Shown: piece by piece, positions 13,681-25,896 of the stretch | Layout: the number at the start of each line of letters is the position of its first letter | Numbering within the stretch: position 1 is the first letter of the stretch | Assembly (NCBI GenBank): GCA_030762175.1 | Contig: CM060834.1 | Span: forward strand, 69,484,001-69,548,000 | Origin: Metallyticus violacea | Lineage: Eukaryota > Arthropoda > Insecta > Mantodea > Metallyticidae | Direction: 5' to 3' | Length of the DNA: 64,000 bases | Program-made: the position numbers and the translations under genes | The notes under the pieces: model-generated | What the model was told of the DNA's origin: nothing | The model's database searches: none | Seen by the model: the letters and a program-made list of their open reading frames with translations, nothing else

Positions 13681-14057
13681 TTGTTGCAGAGTTACAGTAC
13701 ATTAAAAAACTCCATATCTGAAAAAATAGGTCCCCAGAAAAAATTATAGGCTGTTTCATGACCAAATAATAACACAGTTTCCTGCCAGATAACGATGGAG
13801 GCAATGGGTTGATCATCTGTCACTCTCCTCTGTGGAAAAATAAGAACTAAACTCTCCTTGATATAATGACCTCTCTTAGATGAGGCAAAGGTGATGCCAT
13901 AAAGAAGAAGAAAAAATGTAGTTTTCATTGTAATGCTTGATCCTGTTTAAGAACATCTATTTAAAAACAATGTTGAAGGATATGCAAATATGAATACAGT
14001 TTGTACTAACTACTTAATGTACACTTTGTATTGTGTTTTAGAGTATCAACAGCGGCT

Positions 14058-14171
14058 TTAAAGGGCCCACACTTTCACATAATCCACTTGGAGGCTTGCA
14101 GTTTCTTCACTGTTCCCAAGTTTCCATGTCGGAAGCCATTGATTCCTTCCTTCCCAAAAATCTGTGGCCGC
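14058..14171 (-). CDS. GNBP: GNBP coding exon 7 (last)
   Basis: Residues 348-384: AATDFWEGRNQWLPTWKLGN, then SLQVDYVKVWAL and TAA at 14060-14058. Acceptor CTTTTCTCAG. The intron before it, 21557-14172, is the longest in the gene. Confidence 0.93.
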   Translation of the reverse strand, partial: AATDFWEGRNQWLPTWKLGNSEETASLQVDYVKVWAL

Positions 14172-17100
14172 CTGAGAAAAGATAAAAATATATTGATATA
14201 CCACATGAATTCATAAATGTCACATAAAGTACCCATTATATAATTGTTAAATTAAGAATATAATTAGTAGCTTACAAAAACTTGCAAAAGTTCTATATAC
14301 TGTGGTATGAGAGGCACTCAGAAAGTTTCTAGACCTGAGTAAATGTTTATTATAATGCATGTATACATGCCATATGGTACCCACACTTTTATCTGTAAAT
14401 CGACATAACTATCATTAAGCAGTTACACAAACAGCCTGAATAATGTGAGTTGAAAGAAACACTTGTGCCAATAATTGTGCTCTGCAATGATTTATTACAA
14501 TTTTAAAAGTAAGTTAAACCAGGAACAATGTCTTGAGAGACATACACAGGCTTTAAGACCTTGTTCCTTTGCATATAACAGTCTTAAGTTGGTTTGAATT
14601 TAAGATCTTTTAAATACAAAGAGAGAAGTGGAAGAGCTTCAATAGCAGTGGCTGAAGAAAACATTGCGATAAGAAGACCTCCCAAGAAACTAGGATTTAG
14701 AGGCATCTCTTAATATTAAATTAGAAGGTCTCAAAAATTTTGCATGATTATTTAAAGTTGAGAAAATGTTCTTCTTGCTGGATGCTGCACAACTTTAATG
14801 AAGAACAAAAGGTTTTTCAAAATAAATGGTGCTGCAAAATGCTCTAAAGATATAATAATGACTCCCGCCATGTTTTTGAAATCATAACAGGTGATGAAAC
14901 ATTAATCTACCAATATGAGCAAAAACAAAGCATCCAGATAAACCTCAAGCAAAGCCAAAAGGACAAAGAGTGTGGGAAAGAAAATGTTGGTGACATTTTT
15001 CCCCATTAATGGTCTGTGGCAACAGTTCCATTAGTAAATCAAAGGACATTTAATGCAGAGTGGTACAACAGTTTGTCTCCTGAAATTTTTCCAAAAGGTG
15101 TGTGAAAAACGACTGAGAATCAGGCTGCACCATGATAATACCCCTGCCCACACTGTCACATTTAACTTCTTGAGAGTACTCCTTTGAAGTATGCCATTCA
15201 TCCTCCTTACAGTCCTGACATTGCAGCCTGGGATTTTCTCCCTGATCCCTTTGGTGAAGAGGTGACTGTTTGGCAACCTGACAATGACTACTTACAATAA
15301 GCTTAGACCACCGATATCTCAAACACCATGAGCAAATCATCCAGCTGCATAGCACACACATAATTCACCAGTGTTTAATAGCCTTCTATTCAAGAGAAGA
15401 AACAATATTAAACCTTATATTGCTGCAGTGAATTGATAGACCCTGAAATGACCCAAAATAAATAAAATAATTTTTTTGGCATTTTTGAAAAAAGTGGATA
15501 TTTATTTACAAATACAAGCTAGTTCTAATGACATAATTGTGATTGTGATTCTTTGATTTCATGATAGACTTTCCCTTTTTATTCTTTTTACTGGTGTTCT
15601 TGAGAACTGTAGAATGTTAGAGTACTGTTGAGATTATGAGACCCCTCCTTTTATCCATCCAGTTAATAATTTTAACTCCTTTTTCATTCTCTGCCTCACA
15701 ATTTCATCTTTTTCAAGCTGCTTTTTAATAAAAAAATCTCAGAAATCCTGTCTGTTCCAATGGATCCTTCTGCAGAGAAAAGTGTTTTAATCTAACAATG
15801 AATGTGCCAGAGTAATGTTGGTATAAAAATTGCTCGCTACATCCATCAGTAGGAACTCACACATACTCATAGTACAATTTCAGTGTGAAGTTCATAAATA
15901 AATCCTTATCGAATATGCATATCCTTCATTGTGCAAATTTTGCAAAGTTTCACATGCACTTATGAGACTAGAGATTTATTGCATGATAAATAATCTTTTT
16001 TTACAAGGGACCATGAATTCATCAATGATTATATTTCTCCCAGGAATTAGGGTTTTCTGAAAATTATCCTGCATCTTTTCAACTAACTGTACTTTGTAAA
16101 ATCTGTTGTTTTCATTTCTAGCAGCCCTCATTATCAAAAAAGTGTTAAAATACAGTAAAATCAGAAAGTGATTGTGAGACATTATTACTTTAATGGTTTT
16201 TTTTTCTTCATAGAGTGGATTCTTAGGCCAATAAAGAGAAATTTCTGAACATCATTTAACCCCATGATAAGAATTATTCTGAGAAATTTGATAATTTCTT
16301 CCTCAGTAGTGTCAACCCAATTGAATTAGCTTTCTTTCACTTTTTGTTAATTATAATTAATCTGTCGTCTAACACACTCTTATACTTCACTTACTTTTAA
16401 ATACGGTGGGATCGGTTTCGAAGAGACATCCTCCTCATCTTCAACCAATTTGACGACTGGTATGAGAAACTAACATCTATGAGGACCTGTGGCTCTGTCC
16501 TGGTGGTGTTTTTTCCTTTATAAACTGGAAATTGGTATTACATTCTCCTATAATGTCGAAATTCATAAGATGATCCCAAGCCACAGGTCCTCATAGATGT
16601 TAGTTTCTCATACCAGTCGTCAAGTTGGTTGAAGATGGAGAGGATGTCTCTTCGAAACCGGTCCTACTGTATTTAAAAGTAAGTGAAGCATAAGAGTGTG
16701 TTAGACGACAGATTAATTATAATTTACATTCAACAAGCTTCACTGTGTAAGTTCCAACAGAATTTTTTAAAAATGTCTTATTTTTCAAAAGTTCTTAAAT
16801 GAATTTCTTTCACTTGTTTTCAAGTCAATCCTGGTGGTGCAGTGGTAACCATACTTGCCTCCTGGGATTGAACCCAAGATCATGGGTTCAATCCCAGCCA
16901 GGGTCAATGGATTTTTTTTCTGGCATAAAAATCCTAAGTATTCCTTCAAAAGGGAAGTAAAGTTGTGGGTCCCTGTCACAGATTTATGGCATGTAAAAGT
17001 GCCTCAAGCCTGAAAGAAGAGGCCTCTGAGAAAAATTTATCAGTCATTTCATGCCTTGAATTGAATGGGATGCTGTTGACCTGAGATGTTAAAGAGCATC

Positions 17101-20100
17101 CGTAAATGAACCAAATCAACAGCAACATCTATTTTCAAGTTATTCTTGTGCTGCATAACTATACTACAGGCTATTTTATATCTTATGTTACAAGCATTAG
17201 GGACACATGGTGATTGGAAGCGATAATAACAAAGTAAAAAAAACTGCACAAATACTTTCAGGTCACCATGGGATGAAAGAAAGCAATAACAGATTTGTCT
17301 TCTACACATTATGATGAACAAATGTGCATACTTGAACCTGTTTTGTTCTAAAATTTTAGTATGTAATTCATTCTGCATTTTGCAAAAATTGATGAAATGG
17401 CTGTCAGCAGGGAGCAAAGATTTGTATCCAGACACATGGTGGGCCCAAATGCAAGGAGCATGCTGGAAGATGTTATAGCAGTATAGTAAGATGAACTTAG
17501 ATCCATTGAGAGCAATGAATGGTGCCAGGACTTTCAGTCTTGGTTCTTAAGGATGATTACAAGTACAGAGGTTGCTGAAGAGTATTTTGAGCGGATATAG
17601 TGATAAGTTTCATATTATCATTAATACCTGGTCCCTATCTGACAATCCTCAAAGTGTTCCTTGCATTATTACTGCATCAGTTTCTTTCTCTTGTTTTTAT
17701 GTGACAGCAAGGTTATGTACTGGGCATCCTTGTAATATATTTGAGATTAAACATTTATTATAAATAGTAATTAAGCTGCTTTGCAAAACTGAAGGTTATT
17801 TTAACATTAGCATTTCTAATAATACAAATTACTATATCTTCGTATACCTATTCTGTATTTTGTTGCAGCAATATATATAGAAGCTTGCAAATAGGTATAA
17901 ATATTGATGAAAATATTAATCAAAATAAACAACATTTTCAGGATACACAAAAGAAAATAATTACGGAGAGAAAGAAACTTATGCTTCCTGAAGTGTTATA
18001 GAGCTAGAGCTAGGCAATGTTCAACAGGGTCGCATGTTCTAGGTATACTTTGAAATGTCGACATGATTGGTATGGGTATATCATCAGCAATGGGAATAGA
18101 AAATCTGAATTTTTTAATTGTCATATTCGGATATGAACTAGACAATATACCCTCAAAACAGCTGATATGTTCAGGAGACCCAGTGCATAACAGTGAAACC
18201 TAAAATATGAGCACTTGAAACTGAAAATAAGCACACTTAATTTTCTGTATATTATGTAATAATTTAAATCATAGACATACTCCTTGGTCTATTGGTTAGG
18301 GTTGCTGACTGCTGGCCGGGAGGCCTGGGTTCAATTCCAGAATAACAGGGGAGAGTGATTATAAGCAAAGCTAGCACATGATGTGAATATGTTGAAAGCT
18401 AATAACTACAATCCCAAAAAAGTGCATTGAATTTTATAGCTGAAATTGAACTAAAAAGGAGAAAATAGAGGCATAGAATGCTAATATCATGATAATACCA
18501 ACACCAAGAAATGTTCTAGGTAGCAGTGCACAGTAAGGGTAAAGCTAGAAAAATGGAAATTCTTAATCAAACTCACACAAAAGTCTAGTAATAAAATGCA
18601 TTATGAAATATTGCAGAGAATACAATTGGAGGAAGGAAATAATGTCAAAGACTGCTTGGGGGCACAAGAAAAAGCTAAACGGAAGGAAGCTCATTATGTT
18701 GATTAAAGGAAATTGTAAGAGAAATTGGATTGGGAGAGCTAGTTAGTTTACTCAAATGGGCAAAGCAAATGGAATAAAGTGAAAGCAAGGATTGACGATA
18801 TAAACAGGAATATTTGGTAGTTTAAGAGATAAGAATACTGTGATATATTATTGGAGTTTTACGAAAGAGTGGGGCAGGGAAAAATATATTGAGGTTTGAG
18901 ACAAAATGGGAAGGAAGGGGTAATGGCATGGGCAAGACTGGAACAATGATGTTAGGGAGGGGGTAAACGTTGACAAAAAATTGTGCCCATTGTGTGGCAA
19001 GGTAGACAAGAAGTTACACTGTATACTAGAATGTGTTGAAGCTGAAGGATAGAGAGAGGAAATATGGAACAAGAAATGGAATAATTTGCAGGCTGAAATT
19101 TTGGCATTAAAATTTGTTGGTAGTAGCAGAAAAGATGCAGGGAAAGTAAGAGAAAAGTGGTGGAGGAAAGTGATCAAGGCAAAGGAAGAAGGTAATAAAG
19201 AAACAATGATAGAAGATTATCCCCTTTAGAGAAGTATTTGCAAAGTCCACTTTATAATAGTTATAGTGTAAGATACTACATAACCTGGGTGTTATGTATG
19301 CGATCCTGAATAAACAAGTACTCCAAGATAAAGGAAATATTGTAAAATTTAAATAGGTAGAAATAATAATTAACATTCATTCGCTCTCACACACACACAT
19401 GTACATTAACTGGGACTAGCCTCAAGTGGATCCTAGGAACTGGAGGACTTAGTGGTAATGGTGAAACTATTTAACTGTTGGTTACTCTAAACAATTAACA
19501 AGGAATCACTGAAAGTGATGCACATAGCTGCCCTGGTTGGGATAAATGGAATATGTGCACAGCAACATGCCAGTGTGAAATTGTGCTATATTAATAATGC
19601 ACCATCTAACTCTAAGGGCTGATACTCGTATGTAGAACCACACACTCCAAACTGTTCATATTGTGCTCTAATAATGTCTCCACTCACTCTCTTGTTATGT
19701 TATGTAAATTTAAAACCGTTTTGCAAAAACAGTGGAACCTCGATCCATCGTTCCCGGCACCTGTGGTGCCTCAGTAGTTAAAGCGGACGTTAACACTAAT
19801 AAAAAAACAAACAAACAAACAAACAAATCGTTCCGAAACCATCGTTTTCCCGGATGTATCGTCCAATTTATGTGGTCCCAAATGTTTTACCCCATATCTT
19901 ATGTAAATAAAACCCGCACTCATCATTCTTCGAAGTATCGTTTTCCCGCATTATTCGGTCAAAAAGTTCAGTCCCAAAGAAATTCTATCTTTGAGCAATC
20001 GTTTTCAAACTGAAATAGTGAAGCAGCGATTGTCGCATGTACAGAGTTCGCGTCACGCTTGATCCGAGAAAGCTTGACTTTCTCTCCGAAGTGCCGATGA

Positions 20101-23100
20101 TGACGATGATGATACGAAGAATGGGCCAGAGTTGCCGTTGCAGTCTGTTTTGATACCTACGAGGCAGTGGACGAGGACGTTGTCACGTGTGGCGTTCAAT
20201 GTTGATGGAGTGTACAACAAAGTGGGAGGAGTCGCAAATTTTCTGTTTAATGACCACCACGAAAATGCGTTAGTTATTACATCGGTTACGATTAAAGGAA
20301 GAAATTCGACAGTGTATTCAGATGTCCATGTCTGAAGCCTTAAAACAAGTGGTGCAAGTAAGCAATAAACTTGGGAAGCGCTCCGATGTTTGCTGAAGCT
20401 CTGACAGCACGGGAAACCGTACGAGCGTATTCTATGATATGACAATGACGGTAGTAAGCAACAGATTACGTTGAAATGTAGTAAATTCGTTTCGCACGAA
20501 AAGAAAAGCTGCAAAGAAGCAAATGTTAGTTAAATACCTTTTTCAAAGAAAGTGACAAACGTTTTGGTTTTTGTTGATTTGTTTTACTTACAGAAGCTCT
20601 TTAACTTCTCAGGTCATCAGCGAACCATTCAATTCAGGGCGTGAAACAACCGATACATTTTGCGGAAATTTTTGCTTTCAGGCTTGAGGTTCTTTTATGT
20701 GCCGTAAATTTACGACATGGGACTCCAGGCTTTACTTCCCTTCTGAAGGAACCATACTTAGTATTTTACGCCAAGTATGGTTACCACTAGACAACCAGGA
20801 TCGACAACAAAGTGTAAAATATGTACACGGTAACATGTAAAATTGATGCAAAATATAGAGTTTGCTTATAGAATGGGTTTATTTATTTTTGAACATTATT
20901 TATGCACTTTCCATAACCATGTTTTCCCACATCCGTCGTTTATTTTAACCTGGTCCCTTCAAACGTTGAATGAATCGAGGTTCTATTGCACAAAAAGTTC
21001 AATAATACATAAAATAGATCTGTATTTCCCCAACCTTTTAGAGAGTATGTAACATATGAAAGTAAACTTCACAGGTCACTATTGGCATAAGTTATGGAAT
21101 ATATTAGAGTTTAAATTTCCTTCTAGGAAAATTGGACCAATTATTCTGTTTCCTTACTAATCCTGCCTACACATTGGCCTTCTTAGGATGGATGCTGTGT
21201 AAATGCTGCAGTAAGGGTTATGATAAGACCAGCATCAAAAGTTATAATGATAAACATTGCTGTTTAAACACAAAATTACATCATCAAAAAATATCAACCA
21301 CATTTCAAAATTGGGATATTCTTTAATCTTTTTAATTAAGATTTAACAGAAGTAAACTCTTTCTGTCAAAGTCATTTTCATGTAACTGTTGCTCTAGATA
21401 ATGATATGTCCTTATAACTTTTGTTGAAAAGTTATGGGTAGTATTCCATTTTTAATTAACACTCTGTATTAAGCATATATGCTGCAAGCTAAGAGTTTTG
21501 TTTTCCTTGGCATACTCTATATTTTCTAATAAGAAATGAATAAGCTTTTTTTCTTACCCGTGAGGATGTAGTTTTCCATGGCTTTCCTCCTGGATTTTCA
21601 ACATTATCTGGAAAATAACCATTGACTCCTCCAACAGCTACATTAAATATGATGTAGAACTGCAAACAAAGATAATGCATTTATTGACTTTTACTTTGTA
21701 TCAGTATTTGTGTAATGCTGTTTCTCTTAATAGCTGATTTAATGAACTCGGCAAAAACGTAAAACAGGTCTGATGAGAATTAGTAGGATTCTAGGTGGAC
21801 TGTTGTTCTGTAAAAATAAATAAAACCTCATCTTTTATCATTTTCGTACCTACTCAGAATGATTCCATAAATTCAACTTTCTTAATTACTTTTATGCCAA
21901 TACTACTGCAAAGTTTTTTTAATTCAAAACATTTAAAACTTTCTTCTAAAAATACATGTCTTTGAATATGGAGGGGGAAAAAAAGAAGAAAAAATGAAAG
22001 AAAAGAGAGAGAGAGAAGGAAGGAAGGAGGGAGGGAGGGAGGAAGGAAGGAAGGACGGACATAATTTGTTGGTAAAACATAACTTACTAAAGCGAGAATA
22101 ACAAAGTAAGAGAAAGAGCAACATTTTTGGAATTACTGCTACATTGCATATGTAATCATATAAGAAATGACTAAAAATAAAAATAAATTGAAAAAAAAAA
22201 TATTTAATTAGTTATTTATGAAAGGATTTAAAACTTGTAAATGGAACTTCTAAAAATTTAAAATCCATGTTTCAGAAGTGCTGTGTTCACCTAACATAAA
22301 ACTTACGAACAATTCTTCCAATAGTGCTGCTTTGTTAATTTGCTTTGTTAATTTCTTAATTGACTAATATTTTACCATTCATTTTATTTATTGTCCTAGA
22401 CACCTGTGATCATTGCCAAAACATTTTGAAAATTTTAAAAGAAAGCTATTTTAAAATATAATTCTAAATTATCTAAAATTTAGACTGCTGTAAACATTTC
22501 AGGCTTAATATTTGTAATTTGATTTTATTCTTTTAGGAAAAAGATATTATTAAATAAATTCAGTTAACTCTTTTAATAAATAACACTGGAAAATATCATA
22601 TTGATAATACTATTATTTTGTGCTATAATGATTTTTTCTAACAAGAGTAGAATTACAGGCTTTTTCACACATTACTGCCTCTAACAAACTTTTAATAATC
22701 TTTATATTCCCTGCACAAAACGGCACTGTATCCACAATGTCAGACCGCACCTTCCACCAAGATGGACAGGGTTGAATACAGAATTTGTAGTAGATAAATC
22801 ACCATCTTCTTTCTGCCAGATACTCCAAAAATCCTCTGTCACTTATTCCTATCTTCATGTGCATCACCGTTTAAAGAAAAGTAGCTTGCTAAGGTGGGCA
22901 ACTTGACAAGTGAGTTAGCCTTAGACACCATTATAATATATCTCTCCCATCACCTTCATTCATGATTACTATAGGTATATTATTTTTTGGGAAAACTTTG
23001 CTGGTGGAAGGCCAGTGGTCTGACATTGGTTCCATACTGTTTGCAAATATTTACCTTTTGTCCTTAGTGTTGAAGGACTATTTGTGGCTAAACACAAGCA

Positions 23101-25853
23101 AACAGCAAAAGAGGAATTACGCATCCTATGGATAAGACAATATTTCAAAATGTATAACTTCACGGTAGTCTGAATATTATTGTCTTATGCTGTGCTTAAG
23201 CTATTTGACTGGGAGAAAAAATTCAGTTACCAAATAATATAAACATTTTTAATATACAGATAGTATTATCACATTGTTATTGGAATGCAGAAAAATCTCT
23301 TTTTATGAAAGTAAATTCATGGTCTTATTTCTCTTCAATAACAGCACTTTGCAGAGATTAAATTATGTGCAAAAATTATTGCATATGTTCATTAACCTGT
23401 AAGTGGTTGCTACATGAGAAATTTGCTCACAGATTATTTCATGCCCTAAATGTATTTGGGTTCCTTAGGTTGTGAGTTTGGTCTCTGGTACCTGTTTAGA
23501 TATTTTCTAAGTTATGGAATGGGTGCTACATGTGCTACTACCCACATAAACTTTTATCTTGCAACATTCACAGGTTAACTAACATTTCATTAATAGCTGT
23601 TAGTAATATAAGCAGTGTAAGAGAAATGTATACCTCTTTATCAAATGGTGCCATTTTGTTGCCAGAGCGCCATGGGTTTACAATTGATCCTATTTGAGAG
23701 AATTTACCCAAATCCCAGAAGCCTCCTGAAGTGGGTGTAATTTTACCTATCTCTTGATCATCAATGCTGAATTTTATATAAGCTGTGAAAATAAATACTT
23801 TGTAAGAGTTTGAAGTTGCAGTCAGACAGCACCCTTTATCTCTGTAATAAAAAAGTCAGTTAAATTTTTCATTAGCTAATCTTTTTTTAGAATAACTTGC
23901 AATGTGGTATCCTTAGTGTGTATAATAATTTGGCAGGTCATTCAGACAATTACTGATATAACTGCACTAGCACAGATATGTCCTACATCAATTATACCTT
24001 TTGCTACAGGACAAAACTAAGTGAAATGAAATCATGCTTTGTGGTTTATACAATTCATGGCAATGCTAAACTATTCAGTTCTTTAGAAATTTATAAGGAT
24101 ATTTAAAATTATCATGTACTTTTGTAGCAAGTAGAGTTGGAAAAGCTAGCAAAAATGTTCCTATGAAACAAATACATTTTATATATGAGCCATGTTATAT
24201 TATGGCTTATTAACCTCAACTATCCATTGAATACTAATATATGAGGTGCTCTATGTGGTTATTGTATACATTGTCACACATCCTTAAGGTCTATGTTTTA
24301 ATCACATACTCGTGGCTGCTCTCAGTTTTGATGCATGCAATATACACACACTCTTGAAATCTCATATTGCTTGAATGTTTTCAATGAGCATGGCATAAAC
24401 TAAAGTGTTTAAAACTCCTAGGTCAGGTTATCCGTGAGGCCATGCTAGTGAACTTCCTTGATGAATCCATCACCCACTAAAGGTCTGGGTTGCATGATGT
24501 GTAGAAAATGGGTTGATGCTCCAATGTGCCTGAGCCACATACTAATATCTACAACCTCACTGACACCACAAAAATTATTTATGTTCACAGCAGGGATAAA
24601 CAAACCAATAAGAAAACCCAATGAGCCATACATACACAAGTAAGAAAAAAATTTATTATCTTGGACCCATGTTCAATGTACTCCATTCTGCCATGGGTGG
24701 CTGAGGTCGTTAAGGCTCAGACTCATGAGCAGAGGTCTGGGATTCGATTCCCACCAGGACTGTCCTCCCTGACTCAGATTTTTTTTTTCCAGGTTTTCCT
24801 CAGTCTTGATAAATGGCAAATGCCGGGGAAGTACCCTAAACATAGGCCTGGATCCCTTCCTTCCTTTAAAAATTTTTTTTTCCCAGTTTATCATTTCATC
24901 TAATGTATTATCAATGTCTACTGCCTATAATGCCTCAATAGTTTTCCTTTTTTTTTATTTTCATGTTGCCTTCCAAGACTACCTGCTGTTATCAGCTTTG
25001 TGATCATCAGAAGTCTGAGCTGATATATCTCACTCAAGTTCAATGCACTACACCCTCATATTACTGTATTAGTTATAGTGGACACCCTAGTTGCCAGTTA
25101 TGACATCTTGAATCATTCTTAAGAAATCATTTGGAATATTCAAGGAATTACCTCTGTGTTTTCATCATATAAAATGCTAAAATAATTATGTTCAACTATT
25201 TGAAGTTCCATTCTGCAAACAATTAACAGCTTTACATAAAGATTCACATCACCTCTTCTAGATGTACTCTCCTGATCCATGGTTCTTCAACATAAAATTG
25301 AAGACTGGCTATTACAAACATTCACATGATGTGAAAAATCAAGATTTTTCTTCTTTCCAAGGATCAAGAAGTTAGTAAATGACCCTCCCTCAAAAGTAAA
25401 CTTTTTGAGAGTTGGACTTAATGCCTGAAGATAATCTTCAGGATTTAGACATCCATCAAGAGATAATTTTTCAAAGAGTACTGAAAAGGGAATGGACATT
25501 TTGATGATCAGATGTCAGAAATGTGTGGAAAAGGAAAGCAGACATTTTCAGCATCTTCTTGCATGACATGGGTGAGCGCATAGCTTTTTAAATACATTAG
25601 AGTTTATTATACTGTCATTTTTGTTTCTACTTTCAACTTTAGCTTAGCTGCTGTGTCATCACATTCATTCAAGAAAATCTCTTACCTTCATGAAGAAAAC
25701 AAGTCAATCAATAGTAAACACATATAACTTTACTTTATATCACCCATAGATAAGGAAATAACTAAGTCTACAGTGGTATTTTACGTTTGCTGATTTTGGT
25801 GTAAGCACTGCGAACTGTTTACATTCACCCCTATTGGTGCCTCATATTTTTTT

Positions 25854-25896
<43 letters not shown>

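Larger units (their letters stand above)
19730..20988 (+). mobile_element. Pogo/Tigger-like DNA transposon with two nested SINE insertions
   Basis: The left end CAGTGGAACCTCGATCC is matched in inverted form by ATCGAGGTTCTATTG at the right end (20974-20988). Just inside both ends is GGGAAAAC in opposite orientation. The CAGTGnAACCTCGAT end is typical of pogo/Tigger elements. Internally a frame reads VCFDTYEAVDEDVVTCGVQ (near 20145-20205), resembling the acidic C-terminal tail of Tigger/jerky transposases. A SINE fragment (19755-19826) and a SINE family 1 copy (20580-20805) interrupt it. It is markedly richer in CpG than its surroundings. Confidence 0.55.

Noticed and set aside
13692..13928. 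78-codon - strand frame beginning MKTTFFLLLYGITFASS, resembling a small secreted peptide
   Set aside because: It sits downstream of the GNBP stop next to a decayed SINE, has no recognisable mature domain or splice context, and is of a length expected by chance.
17049..17435. 128-codon - strand frame
   Set aside because: Its start lies outside and its C-terminal end inside a SINE. No domain, splice site or composition signal supports it.
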